From assembly GCF_041102575.1 (NCBI RefSeq), contig NZ_JBGCUE010000006.1:62001-126000 (forward strand): a DNA stretch of 64,000 bases, written 5' to 3'. Below the pieces are notes generated by a model, which had not been told where the DNA came from, did no database searches, and saw only the letters and a program-made list of their open reading frames with translations. This DNA is from Tenuifilum sp. 4138str. GTDB taxonomy: Bacteria > Bacteroidota > Bacteroidia > Bacteroidales > Tenuifilaceae. The position numbers and the translations under genes were made by a program. This document shows, in pieces, positions 1 to 8,724 of this stretch (position 1 is its first letter; each line of letters opens with the position of its first letter).

Positions 1-1407
1 CTGTACCCTTTTGATATCCTGAATCATAAGGTCGTAGCGGAGGTAAGCAAAGTTCGATACCTTATTGAATACCCAGAATGCACAATCGTCGCAGTAGGTG
101 AGCATATCGCCCTTGCCCTCGGCGTAAGCCTCTGGCACAGAGGTAACGCTGCAATATACAGGGAAGTAAACGGTTGAGGCAGCATCGTCAACACTGAACC
201 AGAAAATACCGCCAACAGCATCGGGTAGCCAGCTGCGCATTTGTGCAACAAACGAGAATCCGGTTTGCTGGGTTGCAGTGGCGCGTTCGTTAAAGTACGA
301 TTTCCCTTCGTATTTCCAGGTTAGTGGACGCCAACGGTATGGGAGACCATGAGGACCTGCGCCTGGATCCTTACTCATGTCGAGTTCTGTTCCCTCAAGG
401 TGATCGCGCATAAAGTTCATCATATCCCTAACCGAGAGTTTACGCTCAGGCTTGATATATAAAGGCATGCGGTTTTTAAGGTCGTGCCCCTTGGCGTAGT
501 CAAAGTAGTTCCACATATCCTTGTTTACAGCCTTGAAAAACGACCAAACCCTAATCTCACAGAAACGAGCTGCACCAAAATCGAGTGGGGCATATACATC
601 GGAAAAGCTAAATTCCTCATCTTTACCGGTAAAGTAACCTTTTTGACGAGCAAAGCCGATTACATCATGAGCGTAAACAACCTCAACATCGGGTTCAAAA
701 ATTTTATCTAAATTTTTTGAGCTGATTGAGGTTTTCATGTTCTCAAGGGGGAAGGTGGTGATACGAGCATGATTAGCATGACCCGATACGTACCCATCGG
801 GAATACGAATGGCTACCCATACTGCTCCCCGATTTGCGTTGTAAGCCTTTTTAGTTTTCTTGTCCACCTTAATATCGGTTCCCTTTCCAATCATTTCAAA
901 AATCCAAACCTCGTTCTTGTCGGCAACCGAGAACGATTCCCCGGAACTGTAGTAGCCATACTTTTCAACCAGTTCAGCCATCACTTTAATGGCCTCACGT
1001 GCGCTCTTTGAGCGCTGTAGGGCGATATACATTAATGAACCGTAGTCAATTAACCCAGTACTATCCTGTAGCTCCTCACGTCCGCCATAGGTGGTTTCAC
1101 CAATTGCTACCTGATATTCGTTCATGTTGCCTACCACGCTATATGTCTGTAAGGCCTGGGGAATTTCGCCAAGGAATTTCCCTGTATCCCATTCGTAAAT
1201 CTTCATTAGCGTACCAGCCGGATAAACAGCAGCTGGTTTGAAATAAAGTTCGCCAAACAGGTAATGTGAGTCGGCGGCGTAGGTTATCATGGTTGAGCCG
1301 TCAACCGATGCACCTTTGGTTACAAGGTAATTGGTGCAAGCATTGCCGGTATTGGCATTAATCAGTAATGCAATAGCAGCAAAAATCTGGATTGTGAGTT
1401 TTCTCAT
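1..1407 (-). CDS. C69-family dipeptidase, 3' end cut off by window edge
   Basis: Secreted peptidase of the C69 (PepD-like, N-terminal nucleophile) family, expected to cleave dipeptides outside the cytoplasm. The open frame runs from the ATG at 1405-1407 to base 1 without a stop (469 codons seen; from memory the family is usually somewhat over 500 residues). Residues 1-23 form a signal peptide ending in Ala. Residue 24 is Cys in the context ACTNYLV, the position expected for the autocatalytically exposed nucleophile, followed by a GASVDGST segment typical of the family. A -7-like element lies at 1434-1441. The gene is followed upstream by anmK on the same strand across an 82-bp gap, so it may have its own promoter. 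Substrate specificity cannot be read from the sequence. Confidence 0.88.
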   Translation of the reverse strand, partial: MRKLTIQIFAAIALLINANTGNACTNYLVTKGASVDGSTMITYAADSHYLFGELYFKPAAVYPAGTLMKIYEWDTGKFLGEIPQALQTYSVVGNMNEYQVAIGETTYGGREELQDSTGLIDYGSLMYIALQRSKSAREAIKVMAELVEKYGYYSSGESFSVADKNEVWIFEMIGKGTDIKVDKKTKKAYNANRGAVWVAIRIPDGYVSGHANHARITTFPLENMKTSISSKNLDKIFEPDVEVVYAHDVIGFARQKGYFTGKDEEFSFSDVYAPLDFGAARFCEIRVWSFFKAVNKDMWNYFDYAKGHDLKNRMPLYIKPERKLSVRDMMNFMRDHLEGTELDMSKDPGAGPHGLPYRWRPLTWKYEGKSYFNERATATQQTGFSFVAQMRSWLPDAVGGIFWFSVDDAASTVYFPVYCSVTSVPEAYAEGKGDMLTYCDDCAFWVFNKVSNFAYLRYDLMIQDIKRVQ

Positions 1408-1433
1408 AATCGTTTTAGTTTAATTAAAGTTTA

Positions 1434-1441
1434 CAAACCTA
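1434..1441 (-). promoter_or_regulatory. Bacteroidota -7 element before dipeptidase gene
   Basis: On the minus strand this reads TAGGTTTG, a full match to the Bacteroidota -7 consensus TAnnTTTG, 27 bases ahead of the dipeptidase ATG. No clean TTTG is found 19-21 bases further upstream, so support comes from the -7 element and its position only. Confidence 0.4.
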
Positions 1442-1489
1442 ATATTTTTTTGATTATAAACCAGGTTGATGGTTTAATGGTTCAGGGTT

Positions 1490-2569
1490 TTAGCTGTATA
1501 GACACCCGGCTATGGAGTTGTTGTTTGCTCCTGTTACTGAGGCTATGGCGCCGGGTTCCTTTAGTAAGTAAAGCACCCCAAGGAATGCAAATATCAGGGC
1601 TTCCTTATAATCAATAGTTTTACTATCGGGAATTACAATTTTCAACTCGGTTTTCTGCTTGATTAGTTCCATTAAAAAAGCATTCTTGGCTCCTCCACCG
1701 GTTGCCAGCATGGTTGTTTTTTTCAAGCTGTTACAATCGTGGGCTATTCTACCTGAAATATGCTCGTATGCGGTTCTTAACTGACTGGTAAGCGGATATG
1801 CATTATACCTGTTGAGTATAGGCATTATATAGCTCTCGAACCACTCCCTACCCAACGATTTTGGCGGTGGCTGAATGTAGTATTCAATATTTTCAAGTTC
1901 CTGGAGCATTCCCGGAATAACCTGACCGGTTCTTCCAAGGTCACCATTAAAATCGTATTCATTACCTGTTAACCCTGCTAGGTGGTTAAGCATCATGTTG
2001 CAAACACAAATATCGTAAGCCACCCGGTTGCTAAAATTATCATCGTAGCTAATATTTGCTATGCCTCCCAAATTAAGGCAGATGTCAAACTCTTGAAAAA
2101 GCATTTTGTCTCCAATTGGAACTAGCGGTGCACCTTGCCCCCCCCGTGAAACATCGCCCGAACGAAAATCGGAAATGCAAGGAATTCCTGAATACGCAGC
2201 GATTGCTGCACCTTTGCCAATTTGTAGGGTGTATCCTTGAGTCGGATTATGAAAAACGGTGTGTCCATGCGATGCAATGTAATCGGCCTCAATTCCATGT
2301 TCCGATACAAACCGTTTAACCTGTTCACCTAAATACTTCCCGTAGCTAAAGTCTAAAGCGGTAATCTCCTCAGCAGTGTAATTATGGGCTTCCTTTAGCT
2401 GATTTATGAGATGTGTTGGATACTTAATGGTTTCGGCAGCTAAAATGTAGTATTGCCACTTGCTATTTATGTTCTGAAAAAAGCAGTAACAAATATCGAG
2501 CCCATCGAGCGATGTGCCCGACATTAAGCCTATCATCCTATAACTTGAAGACTTGTTTGGGGAATGCAT
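1490..2569 (-). CDS. anmK: anhydro-N-acetylmuramic acid kinase
   Basis: AnmK phosphorylates and opens 1,6-anhydro-MurNAc released during cell-wall turnover, giving MurNAc-6-phosphate in the cytoplasm. The 359-residue protein matches the usual family length. It has the N-terminal ATP-binding signature GLMSGTSLDG (residues 14-23), an LNLGGIANISY segment near residue 170, a FNGDLGRTG stretch, and ATGGGAKN near residue 290, all typical of the ASKHA-fold kinase. The start codon overlaps the stop of the upstream secreted-protein gene by one base (TAATG), implying translational coupling. An in-frame Met12 is an alternative start. Confidence 0.95.
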   Translation of the reverse strand: MHSPNKSSSYRMIGLMSGTSLDGLDICYCFFQNINSKWQYYILAAETIKYPTHLINQLKEAHNYTAEEITALDFSYGKYLGEQVKRFVSEHGIEADYIASHGHTVFHNPTQGYTLQIGKGAAIAAYSGIPCISDFRSGDVSRGGQGAPLVPIGDKMLFQEFDICLNLGGIANISYDDNFSNRVAYDICVCNMMLNHLAGLTGNEYDFNGDLGRTGQVIPGMLQELENIEYYIQPPPKSLGREWFESYIMPILNRYNAYPLTSQLRTAYEHISGRIAHDCNSLKKTTMLATGGGAKNAFLMELIKQKTELKIVIPDSKTIDYKEALIFAFLGVLYLLKEPGAIASVTGANNNSIAGCLYS

Positions 2570-3282
2570 TACTTACGCGAATACACGCTTATTACTAGTT
2601 CCTTCACAGCTTGGTTGACCAGTTTATAAAGGGTTTCGTTTGGTGAGTTTATGTTTGGGTTTACAAAACCGTCAAAATACTTATCGTTCAGCGTTATTAC
2701 TTTACTTTCAATAGCTTCACCTTTGGTGTTGGCTACTGGTATTATTCCTTTATCGTTATAGATGTTCATTTTAATGGTAATCTTTGGCTTTATCTCATTG
2801 GGAGCCAGTTGGATTACCTGTGGTGAGGTGTCGCTGGAGGTTTTGGTTACATATTTCGACATAAACTCAGGGCCAATTTCCACATCAATGCTGATATAAA
2901 ACTTTGAGTTCCCTTTCCGAAGAGCTCTGTTTATTGTCACATTTGGAAATCCATAGTGGTCGTATGAAAATTTATCGCCGTAGGCATTCAGGGGCAATAT
3001 AATCATACCAACATCGTTGGTAAGCTGTTGCTTAATAATATCCCAGATATCGGCAGTAAGGTGCCCAATAATTCTATCCTGCTGCGGTTTAACCGGTTCG
3101 CGGAAAAGGTGAGCATATTCGCTAAACTTTGCATGGTACCCGGGATCAATATTGACCTTGAAATAAATCAGCCCTACCTCTTTATTTCTGTATTTTTGGG
3201 CAAAAACCTGAGTGCTAAAGAAAAATAAAGTTATTGCCAGCAGAACTGAAGTGTATCTTTTCATGGCTTGAAATTTTTTCAA
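2569..3282 (-). CDS. secreted protein of unknown function
   Basis: I do not recognise this 237-residue protein. It begins with a signal peptide; the Met at residue 7 (base 3264) gives a more compact start, MKRYTSVLLAIT, with cleavage after VFAQ. The mature part is soluble-looking with no further membrane segment or Cys motif, and alternates beta-type stretches. Its stop overlaps the anmK start by one base, and the gene lies in a minus-strand run of envelope genes. A periplasmic role is an inference from the signal peptide and neighbours. Confidence 0.75.
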   Translation of the reverse strand: MKKFQAMKRYTSVLLAITLFFFSTQVFAQKYRNKEVGLIYFKVNIDPGYHAKFSEYAHLFREPVKPQQDRIIGHLTADIWDIIKQQLTNDVGMIILPLNAYGDKFSYDHYGFPNVTINRALRKGNSKFYISIDVEIGPEFMSKYVTKTSSDTSPQVIQLAPNEIKPKITIKMNIYNDKGIIPVANTKGEAIESKVITLNDKYFDGFVNPNINSPNETLYKLVNQAVKELVISVYSRK

Positions 3283-3314
3283 ATGTAATAAAACTTATCA
3301 AAAAGTGAACCAAA

Positions 3315-4205
3315 TTAGCTCAATTGTGCCTTTTGTGGTCTTTTCCTTTTCCATCGCCTATGCGTCCATAGCCAGTTTTCAGGGTTTTCTCTTATACTTT
3401 GTTCAAGCCTGTGCATGTAGGCAGCGGTTAGCTCACCGTCCTGCAGTTCGTTTGGCTTATCGCACAAAACGCTTAGTTCTACAGTATAGTAACCCCTCTT
3501 TACCCTTTTAATATCGATGTAAATAACAGGGTAGTTATACATTTTTGCATACTTTTCGGGACCATGAATGCAGGCGGTATCCTGGTTGAAAAAGTTTATC
3601 CAGTAGGCTTTTGATAGGTTAGAGGGGCTTTGGTCAGCAACCAGAATGTATATGCAAGGTTTGTGTTTATATTTCTGAAAGGTATCAAAGGTCTGATTGG
3701 TTGGAACCAATTCGGTTCCCCTAATCGATCGGTTCCACTTGATGAACCAATCGATTAGCTTGTTGCTTAGTGGTTTGTATATGGCAACCGGGTGATGTTT
3801 TAGCTGTATACCAGCCGATAGGGCTCCCCATTCCCAGTTGTTTAGGTGCCCTGCAACTCCAATAATACTCTGTTTCTGATTGTAGTAGTAATCGAGTAGT
3901 TCAGGGTTAAGAATTTTATGACGTTCTCTTATGGCTGAGTTGCGCATGGTGAACCCTTTAAGCGCCTCAACAGAAATATCGGCTAGGTTCTGGTACGATT
4001 GTTTCTCAATTACTGCTAATTCCGCATCGCTCTTTTCAGGGAATGCCAATCGTAAATTGCTTCGGGTAACCTTTACACGGTATTTTAAAACATTGTGCAG
4101 GAGTTTAGCCATAATATTACTATAGCCGTAGATTAAGCCCCATGGAATTATGGCTACAATAACTATTGAGATGAGAAATAGTATGAAGTAAAAAACGGTT
4201 ATCAA
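3315..4205 (-). CDS. lipid A biosynthesis acyltransferase (LpxL/HtrB family)
   Basis: Late acyltransferase that adds a secondary acyl chain to lipid A at the inner membrane. The 296-residue protein has an N-terminal membrane segment (about residues 3-27) and the catalytic HX4D/E-type motif HLNNWEWG at about residues 119-126. The RGTELVP region and a basic C-terminus (RRWKRKRP) fit the family. Length is close to the family norm. It lies 33 bp from the M23 peptidase gene on the same strand, and the group looks like an envelope-maintenance operon. Position specificity on lipid A cannot be told. Confidence 0.9.
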   Translation of the reverse strand: MITVFYFILFLISIVIVAIIPWGLIYGYSNIMAKLLHNVLKYRVKVTRSNLRLAFPEKSDAELAVIEKQSYQNLADISVEALKGFTMRNSAIRERHKILNPELLDYYYNQKQSIIGVAGHLNNWEWGALSAGIQLKHHPVAIYKPLSNKLIDWFIKWNRSIRGTELVPTNQTFDTFQKYKHKPCIYILVADQSPSNLSKAYWINFFNQDTACIHGPEKYAKMYNYPVIYIDIKRVKRGYYTVELSVLCDKPNELQDGELTAAYMHRLEQSIRENPENWLWTHRRWKRKRPQKAQLS

Positions 4206-4238
4206 AACTCAATCAGTTTACTATGTCAAAGTTAGCTA

Positions 4239-5930
4239 TTACCAGAAAAACTTGATAGCATATTCCGAATCATTGTTTAACATATCGGTAGCAACAATTT
4301 TAAGGCTATGCCATTGACCTTTTTTAATCCTTTGGGGATTAAGATTATGCGAAAGTATACGGGTTTTTGGATCCCACTCAAATAACACCCAGTTACCATC
4401 AATATAGCCATTATACTTTTTGATCCTCGTATTGTCAGTTAGCTTAAAGTTTATGTTGTTTTGACTGGTGATTTTTGCATTAGGCATTAAATTCTGGGAG
4501 ATAATTGACGGAGGAATTGTATCAACCAGAACGGTATATTTCCCAAAGCTATTACAGGTTGCCTTTAGGCTGCCATTAATAAGTTCGCTTCCAACGTATT
4601 CAAATCCTTTCCCGTTTATTTTTGCAATGTAGTGTTTACTCAAAATGTTTTCAGGTATTTTGCTGGCTTTGTATTCCAATGTGAACTTTTTGAAGAGCTT
4701 TGTTTTTGGATTATGAATAGTGACTGTTGGGTATGGCAGATTATCCGCTTGGTTCTCTTCCATTTGGAATAGTATATCGTGGAATAGGGCATTTTCGGGC
4801 AACTTAACCATGTAACTATCGGTTTTGTGTGTGTTTTCAGCATTCCATCTGAAAAGAGGAAGGGAAGGTACGCTTGTAGCGTTTACCTTATTTTCCACGC
4901 CTAATATCTTGAATATTAGTTTACTACTGTTTCCTGAATGATCCCAAACCGTAACATCAATAGTGTAAGAACTATCTTTAGCTATATCAATAATACCATG
5001 GTTGATAACATGATTGATGCCCGAAAACCTGTTGTTAGGATCGGTCCATAGCCGAATTGCTTTATAGCCATTCCATCCATTATCGGTTATACCATTAAAA
5101 CCATTTGCATACCGGGTTTCCAGAAAAGAGAATCGGTCAACATGGAAGGTAAATGTTTTATTACCATTTATTCTCACTTCGGCTTTCTTGATACCGGCTC
5201 TCAGGCTGTTTGAATTTACAATATCGTAGTAATCGAGTGCTAGGCCAACTTTACCCGATGCTTTAATAGGCAATGGAACAGTAAAATCGCGCCCCTTTTT
5301 TACGGCTTCATAGGCTTTATAGGTTAAGCTGTCGAGCAGGTATCTTAAGCTGTCAATTTCAAAAACAAGCAAACGGTTAATGGTTGGTGGATTGCTATCG
5401 GTTTGCCTCCATTCATTAAAAAACTCAAACGGATCTAAAATATGCTGCGAGGTGGTTTCACGAATCTCGAAGTGCAGGTGTGGCCCCCCGGAACTACCAC
5501 TGTTACCCGATAGTCCAATAATATCGCCCTTATTCACATTTAGTTCTCCTGGGTTAGGGAATAGCTCAATCTCGAACGACTGTTTTTGGTATTGGGCATT
5601 CTCAACATACTCTGCAATTTTACCCACAAACCTATCGAGGTGAGCATATACCGATGTTTTGCCATTGGGGTGGTCAACGTAAATTACTTTACCAAAACCA
5701 ACAGGGCTTACCTTGATTCGTGAAACAAAACCTTTTTCAATGGCAAAAACACTATAACCTACCTGTCCCATGGTACGAAGATCGACCCCTGAGTGGAAAT
5801 GATCCGATCGAACTTCACCAAATGTGCCCGAAAAGGCGGGTGGCATTTCGAGTGGTAACTTAAACGGTTGGGTTTGAGCAATTGTAACACTTGAAAGAAA
5901 AAGCAAACCTGCAAAGCGGAAAAGCCTCAT
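4239..5930 (-). CDS. M23-family (LytM) metallopeptidase, secreted
   Basis: Probable peptidoglycan endopeptidase or divisome/elongasome regulator of the M23 family. From the start at 5930 (MRLFRFAGLL) there is a clear signal peptide ending near VTIAQ. The zinc-site motifs are present: HFHSGVDL near residue 40, SVYAHLDR near 95 and GPHLHFEI near 148. All metal and catalytic histidines are intact, so it should be active. The remaining ~390 residues have no recognisable domain and look beta-rich. A longer frame begins at 5975, but a -7-like element sits inside that extension and the signal peptide fits 5930 better. Confidence 0.88.
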   Translation of the reverse strand: MRLFRFAGLLFLSSVTIAQTQPFKLPLEMPPAFSGTFGEVRSDHFHSGVDLRTMGQVGYSVFAIEKGFVSRIKVSPVGFGKVIYVDHPNGKTSVYAHLDRFVGKIAEYVENAQYQKQSFEIELFPNPGELNVNKGDIIGLSGNSGSSGGPHLHFEIRETTSQHILDPFEFFNEWRQTDSNPPTINRLLVFEIDSLRYLLDSLTYKAYEAVKKGRDFTVPLPIKASGKVGLALDYYDIVNSNSLRAGIKKAEVRINGNKTFTFHVDRFSFLETRYANGFNGITDNGWNGYKAIRLWTDPNNRFSGINHVINHGIIDIAKDSSYTIDVTVWDHSGNSSKLIFKILGVENKVNATSVPSLPLFRWNAENTHKTDSYMVKLPENALFHDILFQMEENQADNLPYPTVTIHNPKTKLFKKFTLEYKASKIPENILSKHYIAKINGKGFEYVGSELINGSLKATCNSFGKYTVLVDTIPPSIISQNLMPNAKITSQNNINFKLTDNTRIKKYNGYIDGNWVLFEWDPKTRILSHNLNPQRIKKGQWHSLKIVATDMLNNDSEYAIKFFW

Positions 5931-5950
5931 TGTTATTATCTTTTTATGCC

Positions 5951-5958
5951 CAAATATA
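5951..5958 (-). promoter_or_regulatory. -7 element before M23 peptidase gene
   Basis: The minus strand reads TATATTTG, a full TAnnTTTG match, about 20 bases ahead of the start chosen at 5930. A -33 TTTG is not evident. Its position inside the longer possible reading frame argues for the shorter start. Confidence 0.42.
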
Positions 5959-6088
5959 TAAAAGCCTACCTTCATTAGTGCTTAAAATTGAAATGATCTG
6001 ATAGAAATATTTTAGTTTTGAGCGTAAACATTTCATTATTAGATTTATGGAAAACCCCACTCTGCTGAGTTTAAAAATTGTTTAAAGA

Positions 6089-6120
6089 TTTGTTTTTTGA
6101 AGTAGGTTTAATTAACTTTG
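6089..6120 (+). promoter_or_regulatory. Bacteroidota promoter for the zapA-6S-rny unit
   Basis: TTTG at 6089-6092 and TAACTTTG at 6113-6120 are separated by exactly 20 bases, a full match to the Bacteroidota -33/-7 arrangement. Transcription would start near 6127, giving a leader of only about 12 bases before the ATG at 6139. Confidence 0.7.
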
Positions 6121-6138
6121 TAAAACTTTATCTGGGAT

Positions 6139-6432
6139 ATGAACGATTCTTCGAGCCATATAATCGACAACATTAAACAAAAGGTTCAAACTCTTGTTTT
6201 TATGTATGAAAGAGAAAAACAGGAGAACGAACGTTTAAAGGCTCAGGTTGCTCAGCTTGAAGCTAAACTGAAAGTTAAAGAGCAAGCTTGCGCCGAGCTT
6301 GAAGAACGATTTTCCCGGTTAAAGATAGCCAAGGCGCTAAAGGCAAGCGACGCCGATGTGCACGAGGCAAAGATTAAGGTGAACCGGATTGTGCGGGAAA
6401 TTGACAGGTGTATTGCTCTACTTAATAAATAG
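6139..6432 (+). CDS. small coiled-coil protein upstream of zapA
   Basis: A 97-residue, highly charged protein, almost entirely helical, with a heptad pattern from about residue 20 to 70 (repeated Glu/Lys/Leu with QLEAKL and ELEERF). It has no signal peptide or membrane segment. It ends 16 bp before zapA, so the two are very likely co-transcribed from the promoter at 6089-6120. Size, coiled coil and position suggest a ZapB-like divisome partner of ZapA, but that is inference from context; I see no diagnostic motif. Confidence 0.8.
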   Translation: MNDSSSHIIDNIKQKVQTLVFMYEREKQENERLKAQVAQLEAKLKVKEQACAELEERFSRLKIAKALKASDADVHEAKIKVNRIVREIDRCIALLNK

Positions 6433-6448
6433 AACCTAGCGCTGCCTA

Positions 6449-6757
6449 ATGGACGAAAAGTTATCAATTAACGTGAATGTGGCCGAACGGTTATATCCCC
6501 TCAAAATCGACAGAGACGATGAGGAAAAGATACGTAAGGCTGCTAAATTGATAAACGACAAGGTAATGCTGTACAAGCAAAGGTATAGCGACAAGGACGT
6601 ACAGGATTATTTGGCTATGGCAGCACTACAGTTCGTTATAAAGCTGATAGAGTGCGAGGATAAAACTGATACCTCGGAGTTTATGAGCGAGTTGAAAGAT
6701 CTGGACGAATGGCTGGGTTCTTTCATTGGTAAGCAAAACATGAGTTCTTTCAAATAG
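6449..6757 (+). CDS. zapA: cell division protein ZapA
   Basis: ZapA binds and cross-links FtsZ filaments at the division ring. The 102-residue protein has the family layout: an N-terminal beta segment (VNVAERLYPLKI), a DEEKIRKAAKLINDKV helix, then a YLAMAALQFV segment and a long C-terminal helix. Length matches the family. It sits between a coiled-coil gene and the 6S RNA gene; the zapA to ssrS neighbourhood is also seen in proteobacteria. Confidence 0.88.
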   Translation: MDEKLSINVNVAERLYPLKIDRDDEEKIRKAAKLINDKVMLYKQRYSDKDVQDYLAMAALQFVIKLIECEDKTDTSEFMSELKDLDEWLGSFIGKQNMSSFK

Positions 6758-6761
6758 CATT

Positions 6762-6961
6762 GCCCGCATTATCGCCTTAACGTTTTTGCGAAACTCAACA
6801 CTACAAAAATTGGAGAAGGACTTTCTCCGCACAAGACAGGCCTGTTTACCGCTTGTTCGGGATCTCCTCCGGGAGACGCTGGTAGTCTGAATCGGATGGC
6901 CTCTCCACCCATGTTTAGCTGGGGTTTCTACATAAAATTAAGGCATAATGCGGGTTTTTTA
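6762..6961 (+). ncRNA. ssrS: 6S RNA (SsrS), RNA polymerase regulator
   Basis: The 233 bp between zapA and rny hold no reading frame but a long imperfect hairpin. Bases 6763-6780 (CCCGCATTATCGCCTTAA) pair with 6938-6954 (TTAAGGCATAATGCGGG), and this closing stem is followed directly by a T-run at 6955-6960 that would act as a terminator. The interior contains GC-rich short stems (around 6808-6815/6818-6826 and 6866-6880) separated by loops, as in 6S RNA, where an open bubble mimics promoter DNA and traps the housekeeping holoenzyme. The zapA-adjacent position is the classic 6S location. The exact ends are estimated from the pairing. Confidence 0.75.
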
Positions 6962-6990
6962 TATATATAATTCTTAAAAATTCATTTAGT

Positions 6991-8526
6991 ATGGTGTTAA
7001 CAATAATAATTGCAGTTTCGGCTTTTTCCCTAGGGGGATTACTGTCGTACTTTACCTGGAATAAGCTTTTGGCCAGCAAGCGCAATAAGATTATTCAGGA
7101 GGCCGAAGCCGAGGCCGAAGTTATCCGTAAGGAGAAGATTTTGCAGGCAAAGGAAAAGTTCTTACAGCTTAAAACTGAACACGATAAGGTAATTTCGGAA
7201 AAAAACAACCGGATTGCTCAGGCTGAAACCAAAATCAAGCAGCGCGAGCTGCAGCTATCGCAAAAGTTTGAGGAGCTTCAGCGTAAGCAGAAGGAGGTTG
7301 ATGTTATTCGCGAAAACCTTTCGAGCCAAATGGAACTGGTTGAAAAGCGTGGCGAGGAACTTGAGCGTATGCATAAGGATCAAATTGAGCGCCTTGAATC
7401 AATTTCGGGTCTTTCGGCCGAGGAGGCTAAGGCTCAGCTTATTGAGTCGCTTAAAGCCGAGGCTCGCACCCAGGCCATGTCGTACATCAACGAGATTGTT
7501 GATGAGGCCAAAATGACTGCCACCAAGGAGGCAAAGCGTATTGTGGTACAAAGCATACAGCGCGTTGCAACAGAAACAGCCATTGAGAACTCAGTTACTG
7601 TGTTCAATATCGATTCCGATGAAATCAAGGGTCGCATCATTGGCCGCGAAGGCCGTAACATTAGAGCTCTGGAGGCTGCTACCGGTGTGGAAATCATTGT
7701 GGACGATACACCTGAAGCAATCATCCTTTCAGCTTTCGACCCTGTTCGTCGTGAAATTGCCCGACTTGCCCTTCATCAGCTGGTAACCGATGGCCGTATC
7801 CACCCTGCGCGTATCGAGGAGGTAGTGCAAAAGGTTCAAAAACAGGTTGAGGAGGAAATTATTGAGGTGGGCAAACGCACCGCTATTGATTTGGGTATCC
7901 ACGGCTTACATCCTGAGCTCATCCGCCTGGTTGGTAAAATGAAGTATCGCTCATCCTATGGGCAGAACCTGCTCCAGCACTCGCGTGAGGTTGCAAACCT
8001 TTGTGCAATTATGGCCTCAGAGCTTGGGCTTAACCCCAAGGTTGCCAAGCGTGCTGGCTTACTGCACGATATAGGCAAGGTGCCCGATGATGAACCCGAA
8101 CTACCACACGCTATTCTTGGTATGAAACTCGCCGAGAAGTACAAGGAGAAACCCGAGGTTTGTAATGCTATTGGCTCGCACCATGATGAGGTGGAGATGA
8201 CCACCCTCATTGCTCCTATTGTTCAGGTTTGCGACGCCATTTCAGGTGCACGTCCAGGTGCACGCCGCGAGGTTGTTGAATCGTATATTAAGCGACTTAA
8301 GGAGATGGAAGACCTTGCGCTTTCATATCCCGGAGTGCTTAAAACATATGCAATTCAGGCTGGTAGGGAGTTGCGTGTAATTGTTGGTAGCGAAAAGGTT
8401 TCGGACGAAGAAGCCAATAAGCTCTCGTTCGAGATTGCCAAAAAGATTCAGGACGAGATGACATATCCAGGTCAGGTTAAAATTACGGTGATTCGCGAAA
8501 CCCGAGCCATCAGCTACGCAAAGTAG
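6991..8526 (+). CDS. rny: ribonuclease Y
   Basis: Membrane-anchored endoribonuclease that starts bulk mRNA decay. The 511-residue protein has an N-terminal membrane helix (about residues 2-24), a long coiled coil (about 30-190), a KH domain with the [15 protein letters not shown] signature (about 213-227), and an HD domain with LLHDIGKV near residue 358. Length and domain order match the family exactly. It follows the 6S RNA terminator hairpin by about 35 bp. The stop codon runs straight into a heptanucleotide repeat array. Confidence 0.97.
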   Translation: MVLTIIIAVSAFSLGGLLSYFTWNKLLASKRNKIIQEAEAEAEVIRKEKILQAKEKFLQLKTEHDKVISEKNNRIAQAETKIKQRELQLSQKFEELQRKQKEVDVIRENLSSQMELVEKRGEELERMHKDQIERLESISGLSAEEAKAQLIESLKAEARTQAMSYINEIVDEAKMTATKEAKRIVVQSIQRVATETAIENSVTVFNIDSDEIKGRIIGREGRNIRALEAATGVEIIVDDTPEAIILSAFDPVRREIARLALHQLVTDGRIHPARIEEVVQKVQKQVEEEIIEVGKRTAIDLGIHGLHPELIRLVGKMKYRSSYGQNLLQHSREVANLCAIMASELGLNPKVAKRAGLLHDIGKVPDDEPELPHAILGMKLAEKYKEKPEVCNAIGSHHDEVEMTTLIAPIVQVCDAISGARPGARREVVESYIKRLKEMEDLALSYPGVLKTYAIQAGRELRVIVGSEKVSDEEANKLSFEIAKKIQDEMTYPGQVKITVIRETRAISYAK

Positions 8527-8724
8527 TGTTCAGTGTTTAGTGTATAGTGTATAGTGTATAGTGTATAGTGTATAGTGTATAGTGTTTAGTGTTTAGTGTT
8601 TAGTGTTTAGTGTGAACCTTAAACCTTGAACCTTGAACCTTAAACCTTAAACCTTAAACCTTAAACCTTGAACCTTGAACCTTAAACCATAAACCTTGAA
8701 CCTTGAACCTTAAACCTTGAATCT
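8527..8724 (+). repeat. two abutting heptanucleotide tandem arrays
   Basis: The whole rny-wbpE gap is 7-bp tandem repeat. Bases 8527-8610 are twelve uninterrupted units of TGTWTAG (first unit TGTTCAG). After a 4-base junction (TGTG), 8615-8724 is about sixteen units of AACCTTA/AACCTTG, running right up to the ATG at 8725. No promoter consensus or reading frame is visible in it. Confidence 0.95.

Noticed and set aside
1-251. 75-codon minus-strand frame at the left edge
   Set aside because: It lies out of frame within the dipeptidase coding sequence, which runs to base 1.
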